Assembly (NCBI RefSeq): GCF_905220415.1
Contig: NC_059539.1
Location: 1,178,001 to 1,242,000 of the forward strand
Direction: 5' to 3'
DNA: 64,000 bases
From: Colias croceus
Taxonomy: Eukaryota; Arthropoda; Insecta; Lepidoptera; Pieridae
The notes below the pieces were generated by a model. It was not told the origin of the DNA, searched no databases, and saw nothing but the letters and a program-made list of their open reading frames with translations. The first letter of the stretch is position 1. Each line of letters opens with the position of its first letter. Positions 13,287 through 26,600 of this stretch are shown here, piece by piece. The position numbers and the translations under genes were made by a program.

Positions 13287-16200
13287 AAAATAAAACGGGA
13301 AATATCAAAAAATTTTACATCAAACACGCCCACACATTTAATTTCCCATCGATATCAGTTTAGTTTTTTTATATATATGTATTATGCAACAGTTACAGAA
13401 TAATCGCCTGTGCACACTTAACGATTACACCTGTATAGAACGTCCTATAGGCTATACTTATCTTCGATCCCAGACTGAACCAACCAATAACCATATCTGA
13501 AAAATCACATCCTACTAATATTATAAATACGAAAGTTTATGAGGATGGATGTATGTGTATGTTGGTTACACTTTCACGCAAACACTACTGATAACTGAAA
13601 CAATAACAATGAAATTAAGTACACATATAGAGGGTAACTTGGATTAACACATAGGATAGGTTCCCGGAAATTCCACGGGAACGGGAAGTAGTTACGAGGG
13701 TTTTTCTTTGAAAACGCGGGCGAAGACACTGGCGGAAAGCTAGTTTAAAATAATTATACAATACAACACTACGAGCATTAAATGCAACTTCGTATTATAA
13801 AAAAACGTACACACATCAAACCGTTTACGATCTAAGTATTTATTTTTAATATCGGATTCCCACTTGCTCCAAATAAAATCCCAAACATTTCACGCAAACC
13901 GGATCTCGATACTGTATCATGTGCAATCATCCTTTGATCTGAAAATATTGACCGATATAGATGCGAAGAATAAACAAATATGTTATATTTAAAAGCTATT
14001 AATGCGACTATCCTTTTAATTAATCTGTTTGTCAGTTCTGATGACGGGGCAAAGGTCTTGTTTTATTTTATAAATCGACCGCGTGATCGTATCAATCTGT
14101 GCAGTGCAATTCGTTCTGTTTTTTTTTTAATTGTATAAACTTGGCTGTATGTTAAAAATACCTTTGCCATAAACATATTTTTTTTAAATTCATGTTTCTC
14201 ATACCTAGTTTCAAAAAATCTTTCGTTTTTGTATATAGCCAGTAATTGACTAGCATTTAAAAAAAAACTCAATTTTTTAATTTTTATAAATAAATAGTTT
14301 CTTATAGCATTAAATAATTCATTCAAGATAGGAAGCTAGGTTCTGCTAATGGCATTGTTAGTGTTTTATGACCAACACTTACCAGGAAACTAATAAGACT
14401 AGTAATGATTTCCTTGAGAAGAAATAATTTAATTACAACAAAAACCTAAACCTTCCTGTGTACGTTATAAATACCTACGTAGTAGAAATGATTGTATTTT
14501 ATAGTAGAAGTAGAATAAATTCCAATTTTGTTTACAATATTTATTTAAACAAGATCAATTAGGTATTTAATATTTTACGATCTGATTTTTTTTTCTTTCA
14601 TTTATTTTTTTTTCTGTCTGGCGCGCGCGGACGTCTAGCATTCTAGTGATTATACAAGACATTGTATTTTCGATATTCGAATTTATTCGAAATTCCTATT
14701 GGTATTTCTACTAAATCGATAACTGTGAAACTGACTCAATCATTCCGTGATCATTCCGCAATCCGCCATTTTCATGTTTTTTTCAGATAGGTACATATAT
14801 TCTTGGGTTGGGTAATTGTTGGTTGGGTAATAAGTAAGTAATCGTTTTTGCTATGGTAGATACTAGATAGGTATCATAAAATTAAATCTTAATATTTTTT
14901 AAAAGTTCTGTTTATATGTTCCTAAATAGCTTAACACATTTTCGTCGCATAATTCATTAAATATTTTAAATATAATTAATAATCAAAATTGTCGTCACCA
15001 TCCTTCGTGTTATCTCAATCTTGACAGTCATGTGACGTGATAACGTGAGTCTAATTAGCTACATAATGTGCCATTTTCGTGATACCGTGATTAAATCATA
15101 ATTATGTATATAGGTCAGGGTAAACGCGCGGTTTTAGGATAAAAAAGAGGGCCTTGCATTTAAAAGTAAAATAAATTACACGATATTTATTTGATCATTT
15201 AGTTGATTAAAAAATAATTGTTGAACAGATAATTAAAAATTAAAGTGCAAAAGTACCTAAACTGTTTAATTTCATAATTAAAATTCAAAAAGGCGTCCAA
15301 TAATTACGTGTTTTTTTTTGGGGGAACGGAGAAGAGCCATGTTTCACAAACATCACTCGTAGGATCGTAGTATCAGCAATCATCATCCTACATACATCGA
15401 TTAATTTCTATTTTTTTTTTTCACCTTTTCCAAAAACACACTATGTGTAGGTGTACATCGAGAATATTTTAGTTTAGGTACCTACCTACCTATAACCTAC
15501 TCCGATAAAAATACAAAATAAATCGTGATAGTTCCGTGTTTTTATGCAGAAAAATGAATTTTCTTTACTAATTCCTAATTTAGTATCTTTTTCAACTCTT
15601 TTATACAAAATATAATTTTGAAGAGAGTCGGCCCGATCGAATCTCACGACTTTTCACCGAATATGAGTGGCAAAAAATCTATAAGAAACTGTTTCATACT
15701 TTATGTACTTAATACGATTCATATTTTAGAATAATTTATTTTTTTTTTAATTTTCCTGCTATTTTATTTGTAAAAAACGCCTAAAGATAAGATTAATTTT
15801 GTCTTAACACTTTATCGGTTACATTACGTAATATATTATCTTTTTTTACTGATAAGTTTAGAAAATTATGGATAGGTATAAATGTGAATTGTGATAATAT
15901 GTGTAATGTGTAAGTATGCAATTTTTTTATAGAAAAATGTATTATTTAAGAGTTCAGTTTATTCTCGTCATCATGCGAATAAACTTGATTATTGATTAAA
16001 AATAAGACTATTCAAATTTCAATAAGGCCGTAGGCACATAGGTACGTTTATAACTAGGTATTAGGTAAACCAGAACAACGCAACGGCCAGTTTTAAAAGT
16101 AACTAGCCCGGCGAGCCCGGTTTCACCCGCATTGCTCCGCTCCTGTTGATTAGGTTGATGATATATTGCCTTTAGCCTTCCTCGATGTGCTATCTTACAC

Positions 16201-17372
16201 TGAAAGTTTTTTTTTTTTATCGGACCAGTAGTTCTTAGTAGATGAGCGCGTTCGAAAACAAACAAACTCTTCAGCTCTATAATATTAGTACCTAGGTATA
16301 TTATATACCTACCTAAGTATAGATGTAGATAGGTATGCATTTTATTGATAGAAAAATTTAGTTTTAGATTTTAGAATTCAGTTTACTCTCGTCAGAATGC
16401 GAAAAAACATGAATCTTGATTAATATTCTATAAGGATTTAGACCGTGCTTAGTCCAGTTTTCAAAAGCGATTTCTTCTACACAACCCACTCTTTATATAC
16501 CTACATAGGTACTGTATAGTAAAAGTTTTTACGCGATTCAATTCTATCTTATTCTTGAAAGTTTTTAAAGAGATCAGCTTACAGTAGGCGTAGGCTAGTA
16601 GACAGTATGAAACCCAAACACCACAACAGAAACGGATGTTTTGACTGCTCATTTGATAAGCATTTCACACCTCTAGTGGGATATGTTACGAATAGACGTT
16701 TTACGAATTAAACTATTTAAAAACAGCTCATACAGACTTTTAATTTTACGTATTTGAGAACACTTCGATAATTTTTCACAAATTTAAAATAACAACACAC
16801 TGAACACTGTGTTCCCAACCTTTGATTGATTATTTTGAACTAGGTAAATATCGAATCATATTTTTTTATTCCTGTATCTAGGTAGGTAGGTAGGTACCAC
16901 AATATACAGATACATACAGTAAGGAAACTTCATACAAAATGTTCGAAATGGCTCCCCCCCCATCAAGCGTGTTTTCGAGGGTATTGAGGGGGATCGATAG
17001 TAGCGGGTGACACATCCACAGATTTTGAATGACAAAGATACATAGTATAGAAAAAAGTTTAAAGTGATGTCATTTCACATTAAATAAATATCGATTGTTT
17101 CAGTTTGTAGCCCTTTCAATAAATATATTTGTAAATACCGTATCTGACTACAAGTTAAAAAGAGACTATTTTTTACGCAATCTAGAAGAGCACGAAAATA
17201 TAAAAAAAGGAAACCTTAAAAAAATCTTGTTTAAAGTTATGTGCATAACTACGTAAATATTAGGGAAGAAAAAGATAGATATTATATGTAATTATTGTAT
17301 TTTTATCGATACGTGGCGTCTCCACTTTGTCAAGCACTAAGCCTGTCAAACTATTTTCTTTTTCTTCCTAAA
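13287..17372. repeat. Segmental tandem duplication, unit 2
   Basis: Second unit, starting ATAAAACGGGAAATATC directly after the end of unit 1 (TTTTTCTTCTAAAA). The junction shares a few A/T bases (TAAAA) with both outer borders, which suggests microhomology. It has about 220 bp (16989-17208) that unit 1 lacks. No genes were seen. Confidence 0.85.
13510..13744 (+). mobile_element. Helitron-like short repeat (duplicate)
   Basis: Same unit as 5491-5723 with a few substitutions, carried by the segmental duplication. Confidence 0.7.
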
Positions 17373-18461
17373 ACAAAAAGGTAGAGGTTCTATGCTCGTA
17401 TAATAATAATTTTAATTTATTTTTGCATATTTTGTGTTTTTTTAATTTAATTTAATTTATCGTTTTAAAAATAATTTAGTAGGTATACCTACATACAAGT
17501 ATTGTAAATTCTGGTTTAAAATAATTATTGAATAATATATGTATAATACAAATATCAAGCATTATAAATAATTTAGGTACCTACATTAAATAGCCTTCGC
17601 CGTCTATAACAAAACTAGATTTCGAAATATAGCACTGATAAAAATTAAAAACGTATTTACTTTTACAAGCTGTATTAATTCGGATTGTTTCTTCTTGTAA
17701 ATTCATATTTAGGGTACACCATTTTTGTATTTTAACGGGTTTTAATCTCCAAATTACCACAAAATCAACTGTGAAAAAAAGCAAACAGAAATATACAGGC
17801 CGAATTGATAACCTTCTCCTTTATTTTTCAAGTCGGTTAAATATAAAAAAGTAACAGCCCTATAGCTATACGTCATAATTTCATGGGGGGGGCTTAGTTT
17901 CCTAACTGTATGTACGTAGTATATATCTGTCAACTGTGTAGGTACTAGGTACCTACATATTATTTAAAACAAAGTGTGTCATAGTGAAGCGACAATTATT
18001 TATCGATATTTTTGACATAAATGCTGGTCGTAAATGACACAAATACATAGATTAATCTTAACTATTCAATGATACCTAGTTAATTATTTCAAATTTTGCC
18101 ATTATTATTAAAATATTAACAGCAAGTTACCAGTTCAATTGGTATTTAGAAAAATACTTAATTAAATTAAAAATTATTATAATTTGTTAACAAACGACCA
18201 AATAATGTAAACAAAGTACCTAGTATAAAATGTGTTAAATCATACGTTTTCAAGCTGGCAGTCACATGCTGCAACAGGTGTCTGAAATCGGAGTTAGAAA
18301 CCTTATACTTACGTTACTATATAGTACCTATATACCTATCAAATGATTACCTTCCACAACGTTTACAGTACACGTAGTGATAAAACGATATCTGACGACC
18401 TCTCAAACATGCACACTCGTTGTAGACATAAATGATAATTTATAAAATGTTAAAAACCTAC
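17373..18461. other. AT-rich region, no gene seen
   Basis: Beyond the end of the segmental duplication. Contains simple A/T tracts and TACCTA repeats. No exon or structured repeat was identified. Confidence 0.6.
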
Positions 18462-18540
18462 CTCTCGCCACATTCCCTTGGGTGACCGGCGCTCCGTTCA
18501 CTTTGATACGTCTCCCGTCTGCAGTACATTTTAATAGCAT
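18462..18540 (-). CDS. Probable first coding exon of an unidentified gene
   Basis: On the minus strand an ATG at 18540 opens 26 codons (MLLKCTADGRRIKVNGAP, then VTQGNVAR) and one extra base, ending in a good donor (GAG followed by GTAGGT). No matching second exon was found between 1 and 18461, so the gene would run out of the left edge with a first intron of over 18 kb. It lies divergently from HP1, with 2 kb between the two start codons. I do not recognise the protein. The evidence is the open frame, the ATG and the donor only. Confidence 0.45.
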
Positions 18541-19156
18541 ATTTTTAATACGCACTCACGTGGTACCCATTCAAATAATTAGTTTCAATAATAATTGTTT
18601 ATATTTTTATTATTAACACGCATTTACTACATAGTCTTTGACGCCAACCGATTGGTCGCTTACAGTGACGTCAAAGTCAATTTGAAACCATTCAAATCGA
18701 CACAAAAACTAGTTATCTTGCAGTCTTTAAGTAATTTATATAGGTTATAACAATAAAATTGTTCACTGAACACAATTTTTTTTTAATATTTAATTTTTTA
18801 TAAAAATAGCACAATGTTGTTTCGATAACTTGCACCACAAAAGCACATAAATCACTTTAGTTCTAATATCGCACAGAGAAGAGTCCGTTTCACACTACAA
18901 TCCTAATCAGTCAACAGATTGAAACTGCGGCGAATCACGATTATGGACAACACCTGACAACACTATGTTTTGACAGCACAGAGTTTGACAGGATCACGTT
19001 CACAGTTCTTCTGTTCATTCTGTTCAAACGCAAACAAGTGTGAAGTTAGTCACAGTTTCTATACTAATAATTGCTGTGACTCGTGAGTTCTTTTTTTTAT
19101 TAATTCACTCAGCTAGAGGATCAACTCTATATAAATAAATGCGTGCAGATGTTTTA

Positions 19157-19473
19157 TGCCTCCTCCACACTACTCGCGAAGTTGAACGAGGTTAGACGAA
19201 TAGAATAATGTAGAGAGGCACTTCGGCTTACTTCGTCCAACTTTACCTCGCCTCAGCCGACTTCCGTTTGTTGTCGGTTTTTGCGCCCGAGTCAAAGGGC
19301 ACGAAGTTACCTGAAGTTCGTTCTGAATATGAACGTATGCGCTCCTCGCGAAGTTGAACGAGTGTGTAGTGTAGCACCGCGGACTTCAGTCAACTTCGGC
19401 CAAGTACTTCGCCGAGGAACTTCGCGAGTAGTGTGGAGCACAGATTAAGTATTAGTTACGTGTGGAGGAGGCA
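19157..19473. mobile_element. MITE with TTA target duplication, 317 bp
   Basis: Ends TGCCTCCTCCACAC and inverse GTGTGGAGGAGGCA, TTA on both sides (19154-19156, 19474-19476). A second inner inverted pair (CCACACTACTCGCGAAGTT) repeats the theme. It lies between the 18462-18540 exon and HP1. Confidence 0.75.
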
Positions 19474-19979
19474 TTAGAATGTTTAACATTTACTTGAATT
19501 GAGTTAATTTTATAACGAAACGGACACCACGATATTCTGAATTTATTTATTTTTTATATAATAGCAACATTTTGATAATAAAAGCATGGATCAATATTGA
19601 AAATGTTACCACATAATAGAAATTTGCCTAAATTATATCCATATTTAACTTTGATATCAATAGGCATTGTGTTATCAACAATACTGAAAGTTTTAATTAT
19701 TTCCTCTGATATGAATGAGGAAATTACAACATGGTTCCATTGTATAAAAATACCTTTTATAGTTTATTTATACAATTAATGCATACGCATGTGGTGTTTA
19801 CATACCTAAAATTGTACACTTAGTTATAAGAATATTTTTGAAATATAAACACCCAAATTTAACAGCATGAAGTTAGTTCTAGGTAGTATGAAAATTGATA
19901 ACTACTCTCATCATTTTTATTCATCGCGCCAAAAGAAGTATAACTTCAAAAAATGTTGTGTGGTTTTATGAAACCACAG

Positions 19980-20124
19980 TAAAAGTGAAACTTTTTTTCA
20001 CACTATAGACATTTAACTAAAAATTATCGTATTTGTACGATAATTATCGTACGTATCGTGCGTCACGCGACATGCGCTACACAGACCAAAAAGTTTGAGA
20101 CGATGTAATAAAAGTTTCACTTTA
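19980..20124 (+). mobile_element. MITE with AAAAGTGAAACTTT ends, upstream of HP1
   Basis: Inverted ends TAAAAGTGAAACTTTT / AAAAGTTTCACTTTA and an internal palindrome ATCGTATTTGTACGATAAT. An inverted copy lies at 38531-38680, beyond the other end of HP1. Confidence 0.7.
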
Positions 20125-20510
20125 AAAAACATCTGCTACTTATTTGTAAATAATGGATACATATTTATGTACTTACCTATTTTATGAAATTAGTTTAACT
20201 TACGAAAGAATCATAAAAACCATAGACCTCCACTTAATACTTACTACATAATAAATTCCTATTATTCCCGAAATTTTGTTTTCAAGCGTTCCTCAGACGA
20301 CAATTTTTATTTGATAGATGAGTACTTTGTTGGTTCAAAAAAAAAAGAAATAATAATTTATAGGGAAATTTTATATTGAAGTATGGCAACTCGTAGGTAC
20401 TGCATACTCAGCGTCGCGCCAAACGCTGACAACGCCATTTTGAATAAATTTGGTGATTCGTGAAGGAACGCGTCGCTTATTTTCACTTGTGACTCTAAAT
20501 TAAAAGGAAA

Positions 20511-20606
20511 ATGGGGAAAGATAAAAAAACAGAAACAAGCGAAGCATCGAGTGAAGAAGAATATGTTGTGGAAAAAGTATTAAATAAAAGGACTGTGAAG
20601 GGGAAG
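20511..20606 (+). CDS. HP1: HP1 exon 1 (start codon, chromodomain N-terminus)
   Basis: The ATG at 20511 is preceded by AAA and followed by GG, a good eukaryotic context, and there is no earlier in-frame ATG joined to the chromodomain. The exon encodes MGKDKK..EEEYVVEKVLNK..GK and ends at a GTTAGT donor. The acidic run before the first cage tyrosine is typical of HP1. Confidence 0.95.
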
Positions 20607-23600
20607 GTTAGTATGTTTATTAGCCGGAATATTTTTCTGTTCGACCCCAAATCCCAAAATTCATAATGAAAATTCTCTTTTCTACCTTTTTTCTGCTAAA
20701 ACATTTTGCTAAAAACCTCAGTTCCTGTATAAGGATTGAGAAACATTAAACCCATGAAATAGACTCATCTGGAGAAGAACACAGAAAGAGATTTCATTTC
20801 ATGGTTTATATTTTTTTTTGGTAATATTACATTGTTTGCCATGCTTCATTAGAAAACACATATAAAATATTCTCTATAAAAGATAAATGTATATCATCTG
20901 AGTTATAATGAGAAATAAGCTACTGTGTAACCTAATTATTAGAAACTAGCAGTGTCCCGTGGTTTTACCACTGATTCGCTCCTATCAGTCTTATTGTGAT
21001 GATGTACGCCTACCGCCTTCGGGGTAAATGGGCTAACAGTGTAAGAATTTTTCTGAAGAGACACAACACAATATTACAATGAATCTATATGTACTAATAA
21101 TATTATAAAGCTGAAGAGTATGTTTGTTTCTTTGAACGCGCTAATCTCAGGAACAATTGGTCCGATTTGAAAATAGTTTTCGGTTTTAGATAGCTCATTT
21201 ATTGAGAATGGCTATAGGCTATTTATCATCACGCTATGACCAACATGAGCGGAGCAATGTGGGTAAAACCGCTAGCATACAATACACCTTAAAGTGGGTG
21301 TGCCTTAAACCTTGATGAAATTAAAAACATTTTAGTAATCATTATCTTTATGGAATGGTCCACATAAAACTGTTCTAGATAATTTTTTATATCTTAATCA
21401 TTTAAATGTGACATTCAAATGAGTTTGTCACTTATTCTAGAATTCTTTCAAAGAATCAATGCTTTAAAGGACATTTGAATAAATACTCCAACGTGAAAGT
21501 AAACCTGCTAAAATAAATCTATGTAGTTGCATTAACAAAGGGGACCTCTGTAGAGTCTATATTTTTATATAGAGATTTTACCTAATATATTCATATAGTC
21601 TAAGAATATTGGTGTCAGCGTGATGATATAGCCTATAGCCTTCCTCGCTAAATCAGCTAACTAAGACCGAAATAATTTTTCAAATCTGACAAGTAGTTCC
21701 ATAGATCAGCGCTTTCAAACAAACAAACTCTTCAGCTTTATAATATTAGTATAGAAGTATAGATTAAAGAGATCTCTTCTTAATTTTCCTTTTCATATTT
21801 TTGTTGGCGCATTGTTTTAACATATTTATACCTAAATGTAATGCACCATTACCATGAAATAGGTAATCCTTCTGGTTTTTCGGGTTGTCTGGCAGAAATA
21901 GCTTACAGCGATAAGAGCCCCCTCTGTACATATTATAATTTATAACATATATCACTCTTACTTTATAATGCTGAATTTTGTGTGCACGTAAGATGTAATA
22001 ATATTATATTATATCTCTATCACCTCAAGAAAAGGGATTACTGACTCAGCATGAAAATGTTCTATTGGAAAAGGCCTTTCAGCTAAATTTGGTGATATTT
22101 ACTTTATTTATTTATTTATAACACTTTATTACACAAACAAATTATGACAAAAATATAATATGAATCGGTGGTAAATGTTAAAAATATGATGTTTCCAAAG
22201 TGCTTCTCGAAGAAGTCTAATTGAATAAATAAATTTTTGAGTTTGAGTTTGAATAACTACATTACAAAAAGAAAGGCAATGTTTGCACAAGAAGTGGCCT
22301 TATATTTATTACCTGTACAGAGTGTGGGGTAATGAAGGGCTAAGCTGGAAGCTGGAGATATAGGATGTTGGGGCAAATGCATACATTTTGATAAAATATT
22401 TGTTATCAGGTACAATACCTACTGAAATGGAAGGGCTACAAGGAGGAGGAGAGCACCTGGGAGCCGGAAGAGAATCTCGACTGCGAAGAGCTGATCAAGG
22501 CCTTCGAAGATAGTCGCAAGGAGAAGGAAAAAGAGGTACAGTATGTGTAGAAATAAAAATGTTAACTAATAACTTGAATATTAATTAGTTTGGCACACAA
22601 TTTACAGGGTATATTTAATTTCCAATGTCGGGGAATGCTAATGTATTATAATTTATAAAATATAGATTATAATTATAATATTATAGATTATAATTATAAT
22701 ATTATATATTATTTATTTATAATTTATATTTATAAATAGTGTTGTAATATGGGTGGAAATGCATTTAAATAAATAATATTTTAATTATAATCTGTAACTG
22801 TATAAAAAATAAATAAATTATGATTTCACCTTTGTTTTAAAATGAGTTTCTGGCTCTCTTACTAAGTATAAGCTGTCTTAAGAAAGCCAGTGTTACTAGC
22901 TGGGACTGGCTGTCTGCGCTTAGGAAAATCTACAAAAAAATAAAGTTTTCAAATGACTGGTGGTATTCTGTGTTTAATTGTCTGTCACATAAAAGCCTTG
23001 TATCACCTAAGAGCTAGCGCACACAAGCAACTTAAGTCTCCGCTATTACTATTTTGTCACTATTTTGTCTCTCCCATCAACTCTATGGAGAGTTGCGTCG
23101 CTACGTGCGCGCACTTTCATACTAGCCCATAGGTGGGAGAGACAAAATAGTTGCGGAGACAAAGTTGCTCGTGTGCGCTAGCTCTTAGATGACGATTTTG
23201 TGACACCTTTTTGTATTTCAAACTGTTGTATTTCATGTGTCGCAGTTGCCCCGTGAGCATATTTCTGTAGAATGTGTTTATCTGGTACATAAGCTACATC
23301 ACTGCCCAGTATTACAAAAATCCCCTCTATCGTTATTCCTTCGCGTTTCCCTTTTTAGACTATTTCAATTTTACCACTTTACCAAAAGAATTAACAAATA
23401 ATCTTACAGCAGAAGAGCAAAAAGACAGAAGAACGCGGTAAGAAACGACCGCGCGAGTCCAGCGAGGACTCCAGTGTGCGCAAGGGGCGAGCTACTAGCG
23501 TGTCATCCGCTGATGATTCTAAGAAAGAGAAGAAAGATGATAAGGCCAAGTCCGGCTTTGATAGGGGACTGAAAGCTGAGAAGATTATTGGTGAGATAAT

Positions 23601-26600
23601 GTACTATATAATGTATCTGTGTGGATTTTTGAATTGGCTTTGGCCCGCGATTTCACTCGCGTTCGAATTGTATATCTATATCATTCTCGAATACACCTAA
23701 ACACTAAATAAGGTATAAAATGTGAGATTGGATTGGATATTGTGATGGGTCATAATCATTTTAATATTTTTGCCAATAATTTTTATAGTAGTTGTGTACG
23801 GTGCAACCATACAGAGCGAAACATCATCGTTTTTTTGTTTGTCACATCATTTTCATATTCATATGAACTAAAGTTACGCAATTTGTAGGACAATATGTCT
23901 GTTGAATTATATAAACATTAACTAAGTGAAAACAAAAAAATCAGCTTGTTAGTAATCATTTATGATGACCTCGTTATCGATACACTTTGGAAAGGGGGAC
24001 TCTTTGAACCAACCATAGATTTTGTAGGACAAATATTTTTTCGAATAATTTAGGTAATTATCTTGAGATTGAACCAAAAAAAAAATTCAGTTAGTAATAA
24101 ATATTTGAGAACCATCAAATCAAAAATTTGTATCCTTGTTATCTCTGTTAGCTACCACAATCGAGACTTTCGTACACGAAATTATTGGGCGTCTCATCAA
24201 AATAAAGCTACAAACGGAAAATTAGCTTGATAGAAGTCACTTGCAAAAATGGGCGATGTATCCTGAACTATTAGCAGCTTAGTTTTAATTATAGCAGCAG
24301 CATCCCCAGGTGTACGAACCGTACAATTTGCTAAAACTCAAAATTTGGTTCATGCTGGATGAGATTGTAGACTATGTTACTTGAGATATACATTAATAAG
24401 TAGCTAGTGTTTATTCAGACAAAATTTTATCAAAATATGTTTTTTTTGAATTTTCATTTTTCTGCCTCCTTTCATATGTAATACTGAAATAATTTAGCAA
24501 TAAACTTCATAGTAAAGCCGCGTATAAATTAAGCGCGGCAAACCATCGAACATAGGCGCGCGCGGCGGCCGCGCACTATGTAGACGGGATCGGCGCGCGC
24601 GGCGACGCGAACATTGCCGCGCTCGAACGTGCCGCGGGGCGATCCGCTCTCTGTCGGTTTTTGAGACCGCATCAAAGGAGCTTCAGGCGTTCGCTCGCGC
24701 GCCGTGTGGACGGTTTGTAGTTTTGGTGATTCGGCTCGCGCGGCATATACGTAAAAATGGACAACGAAAAGTGCCGTTTACTAATACAATTGTATGGCGC
24801 TAATGAATTTTTGTGGAACCACAAATCCTCCCAATACCACAATAAATCGCTGAGGAATGATGCGTGGGTAGAAATCAGTAAGAAAATAGATATACCTATT
24901 CCTGACTTGAAATAGAAAATTCTACACTTTTGGCGTCCTACAGAAGAGATGTTCGTGATGGATCGCCTGCCGCGCGCGGCAACTACGTTCAACTTAAAAT
25001 ATATCTACATATTGGCTCGCGCAGCAAATGAACGTCAACTCTGGTCGAACATTGGTGCGCGCGGCTGCCGCGCTTAATTTATACGCACCTTTAGTCGTTT
25101 GTAATAGCAAAGTAGATAATAATGAACTGTAACATATTCCAGGCGCATCGGACGCGACCGGTGAGCTGATGTTCCTCATCAAGTGGGCCGACTCCGACGA
25201 GGCTGAGCTTGTTCCCGCCAAGGTTGCTAACGTCAAGTGCCCACAACAGGTAAATTGTATTTTTTACTAGCGGTCCGCCCCGGCTTCGCCCGTGGTACAT
25301 ATTCACGTTTTCTCTACATAAGAACTATCCTCGAACTTCAAGGAATATTATAAAAAAAGAATTAACAAAATCGGTTAAGCCGTTCTCAAGTTATGCGCCT
25401 ACCAACACATTTTGGGATTCATCTAGCTAGCCCGCGGCTTTGCCCGCTTTGTTTAAATCCTAATAAATTATACACTAAAACCTTCCTCTTGAATCACTCT
25501 AACTATTAAAAAAAAACGCATCAATATCAGTTGCGTAGTTTTAAAGATTTAAGCATACATAGGGACAGAGAAAGCGACTATGTTTTATACTATGTAGTGA
25601 TTTATAATGAGGCTATCTTACGAAAACGAGAAGATATCTAATGCAATAGCAAATTGTATGCATATTCTACATCTATCTGATTCAACAGATATTGTCCTGT
25701 CTTCGCGCAAATTTTATCAAACATGTGAAGTTTACATGGCCTTAGTTATGTTATCGCATTTTATCAATTTGATTGCGCAAATTTCTTGAATTTTTCTCAG
25801 ATCAGGTCCTACTCCTTAAAATAAGGAACACATAGAATTATCATAATCGGTGCCGCCGTTCAGGCGTGTTGCTCTCTTAATTTTTATAAAATAGGTATAA
25901 TTGATATGTTTTTCTGTTTATTTAATACTTTATTAGGTCTAGGATGGACTATTGGCCAACCTAAACCCTTTCAAGATAAATCTTGTTTCCCAATTTGAGC
26001 AACGTACAACTACCGCATCCGATCGATCGCGGGGTCATCCACGCAGGCCTTCACAGGCCTCGGGGTAACTGTTCGGGGCGACGGCCCCTTTCAGTGGTGG
26101 CAACGCCACCTGCAACTACAGGCGGGGCACTGGGTGGGACCTAATGGTCCGAGGTGTCGTGTCCGGGAGGTGTCCTGCTGCAGTGCGATCGAGCCCGCGT
26201 GGTATCGCGGGCGATCTGCTAGCTGCTGCAGGGAGGAATGTCCGTGGGTGAAGCCACCCGCCACTTAGCGAGGTCGAGCCCGCCGGCAAAGTGCCGGGGG
26301 GCGCCCATCAGCCAGCGGCGAGGAAGCGGTCGTGTCCTAGGAGACTAGGTCACGTGGTAGGCCTCTTATGTCCGGCGGTCTCCGATGGTATGGCGCGATG
26401 CCCTGCAAATGCTGGGATCGCGCTCCGTCGGCGCGCGCGAACATAGAGGAACTCAGGCGACGAACGAAGTCGTCCAGGCTCTCCATGCGCAGGTCCCTGG
26501 AGATGACCTGATTCCGTACGAAGCGTGGTGCTCCGGAGATGGTGCGGAGCGCTAGCGACTGCTGCGCTCGCAGCGACTTGCGGTCCGTCTCGCTGGTCAG

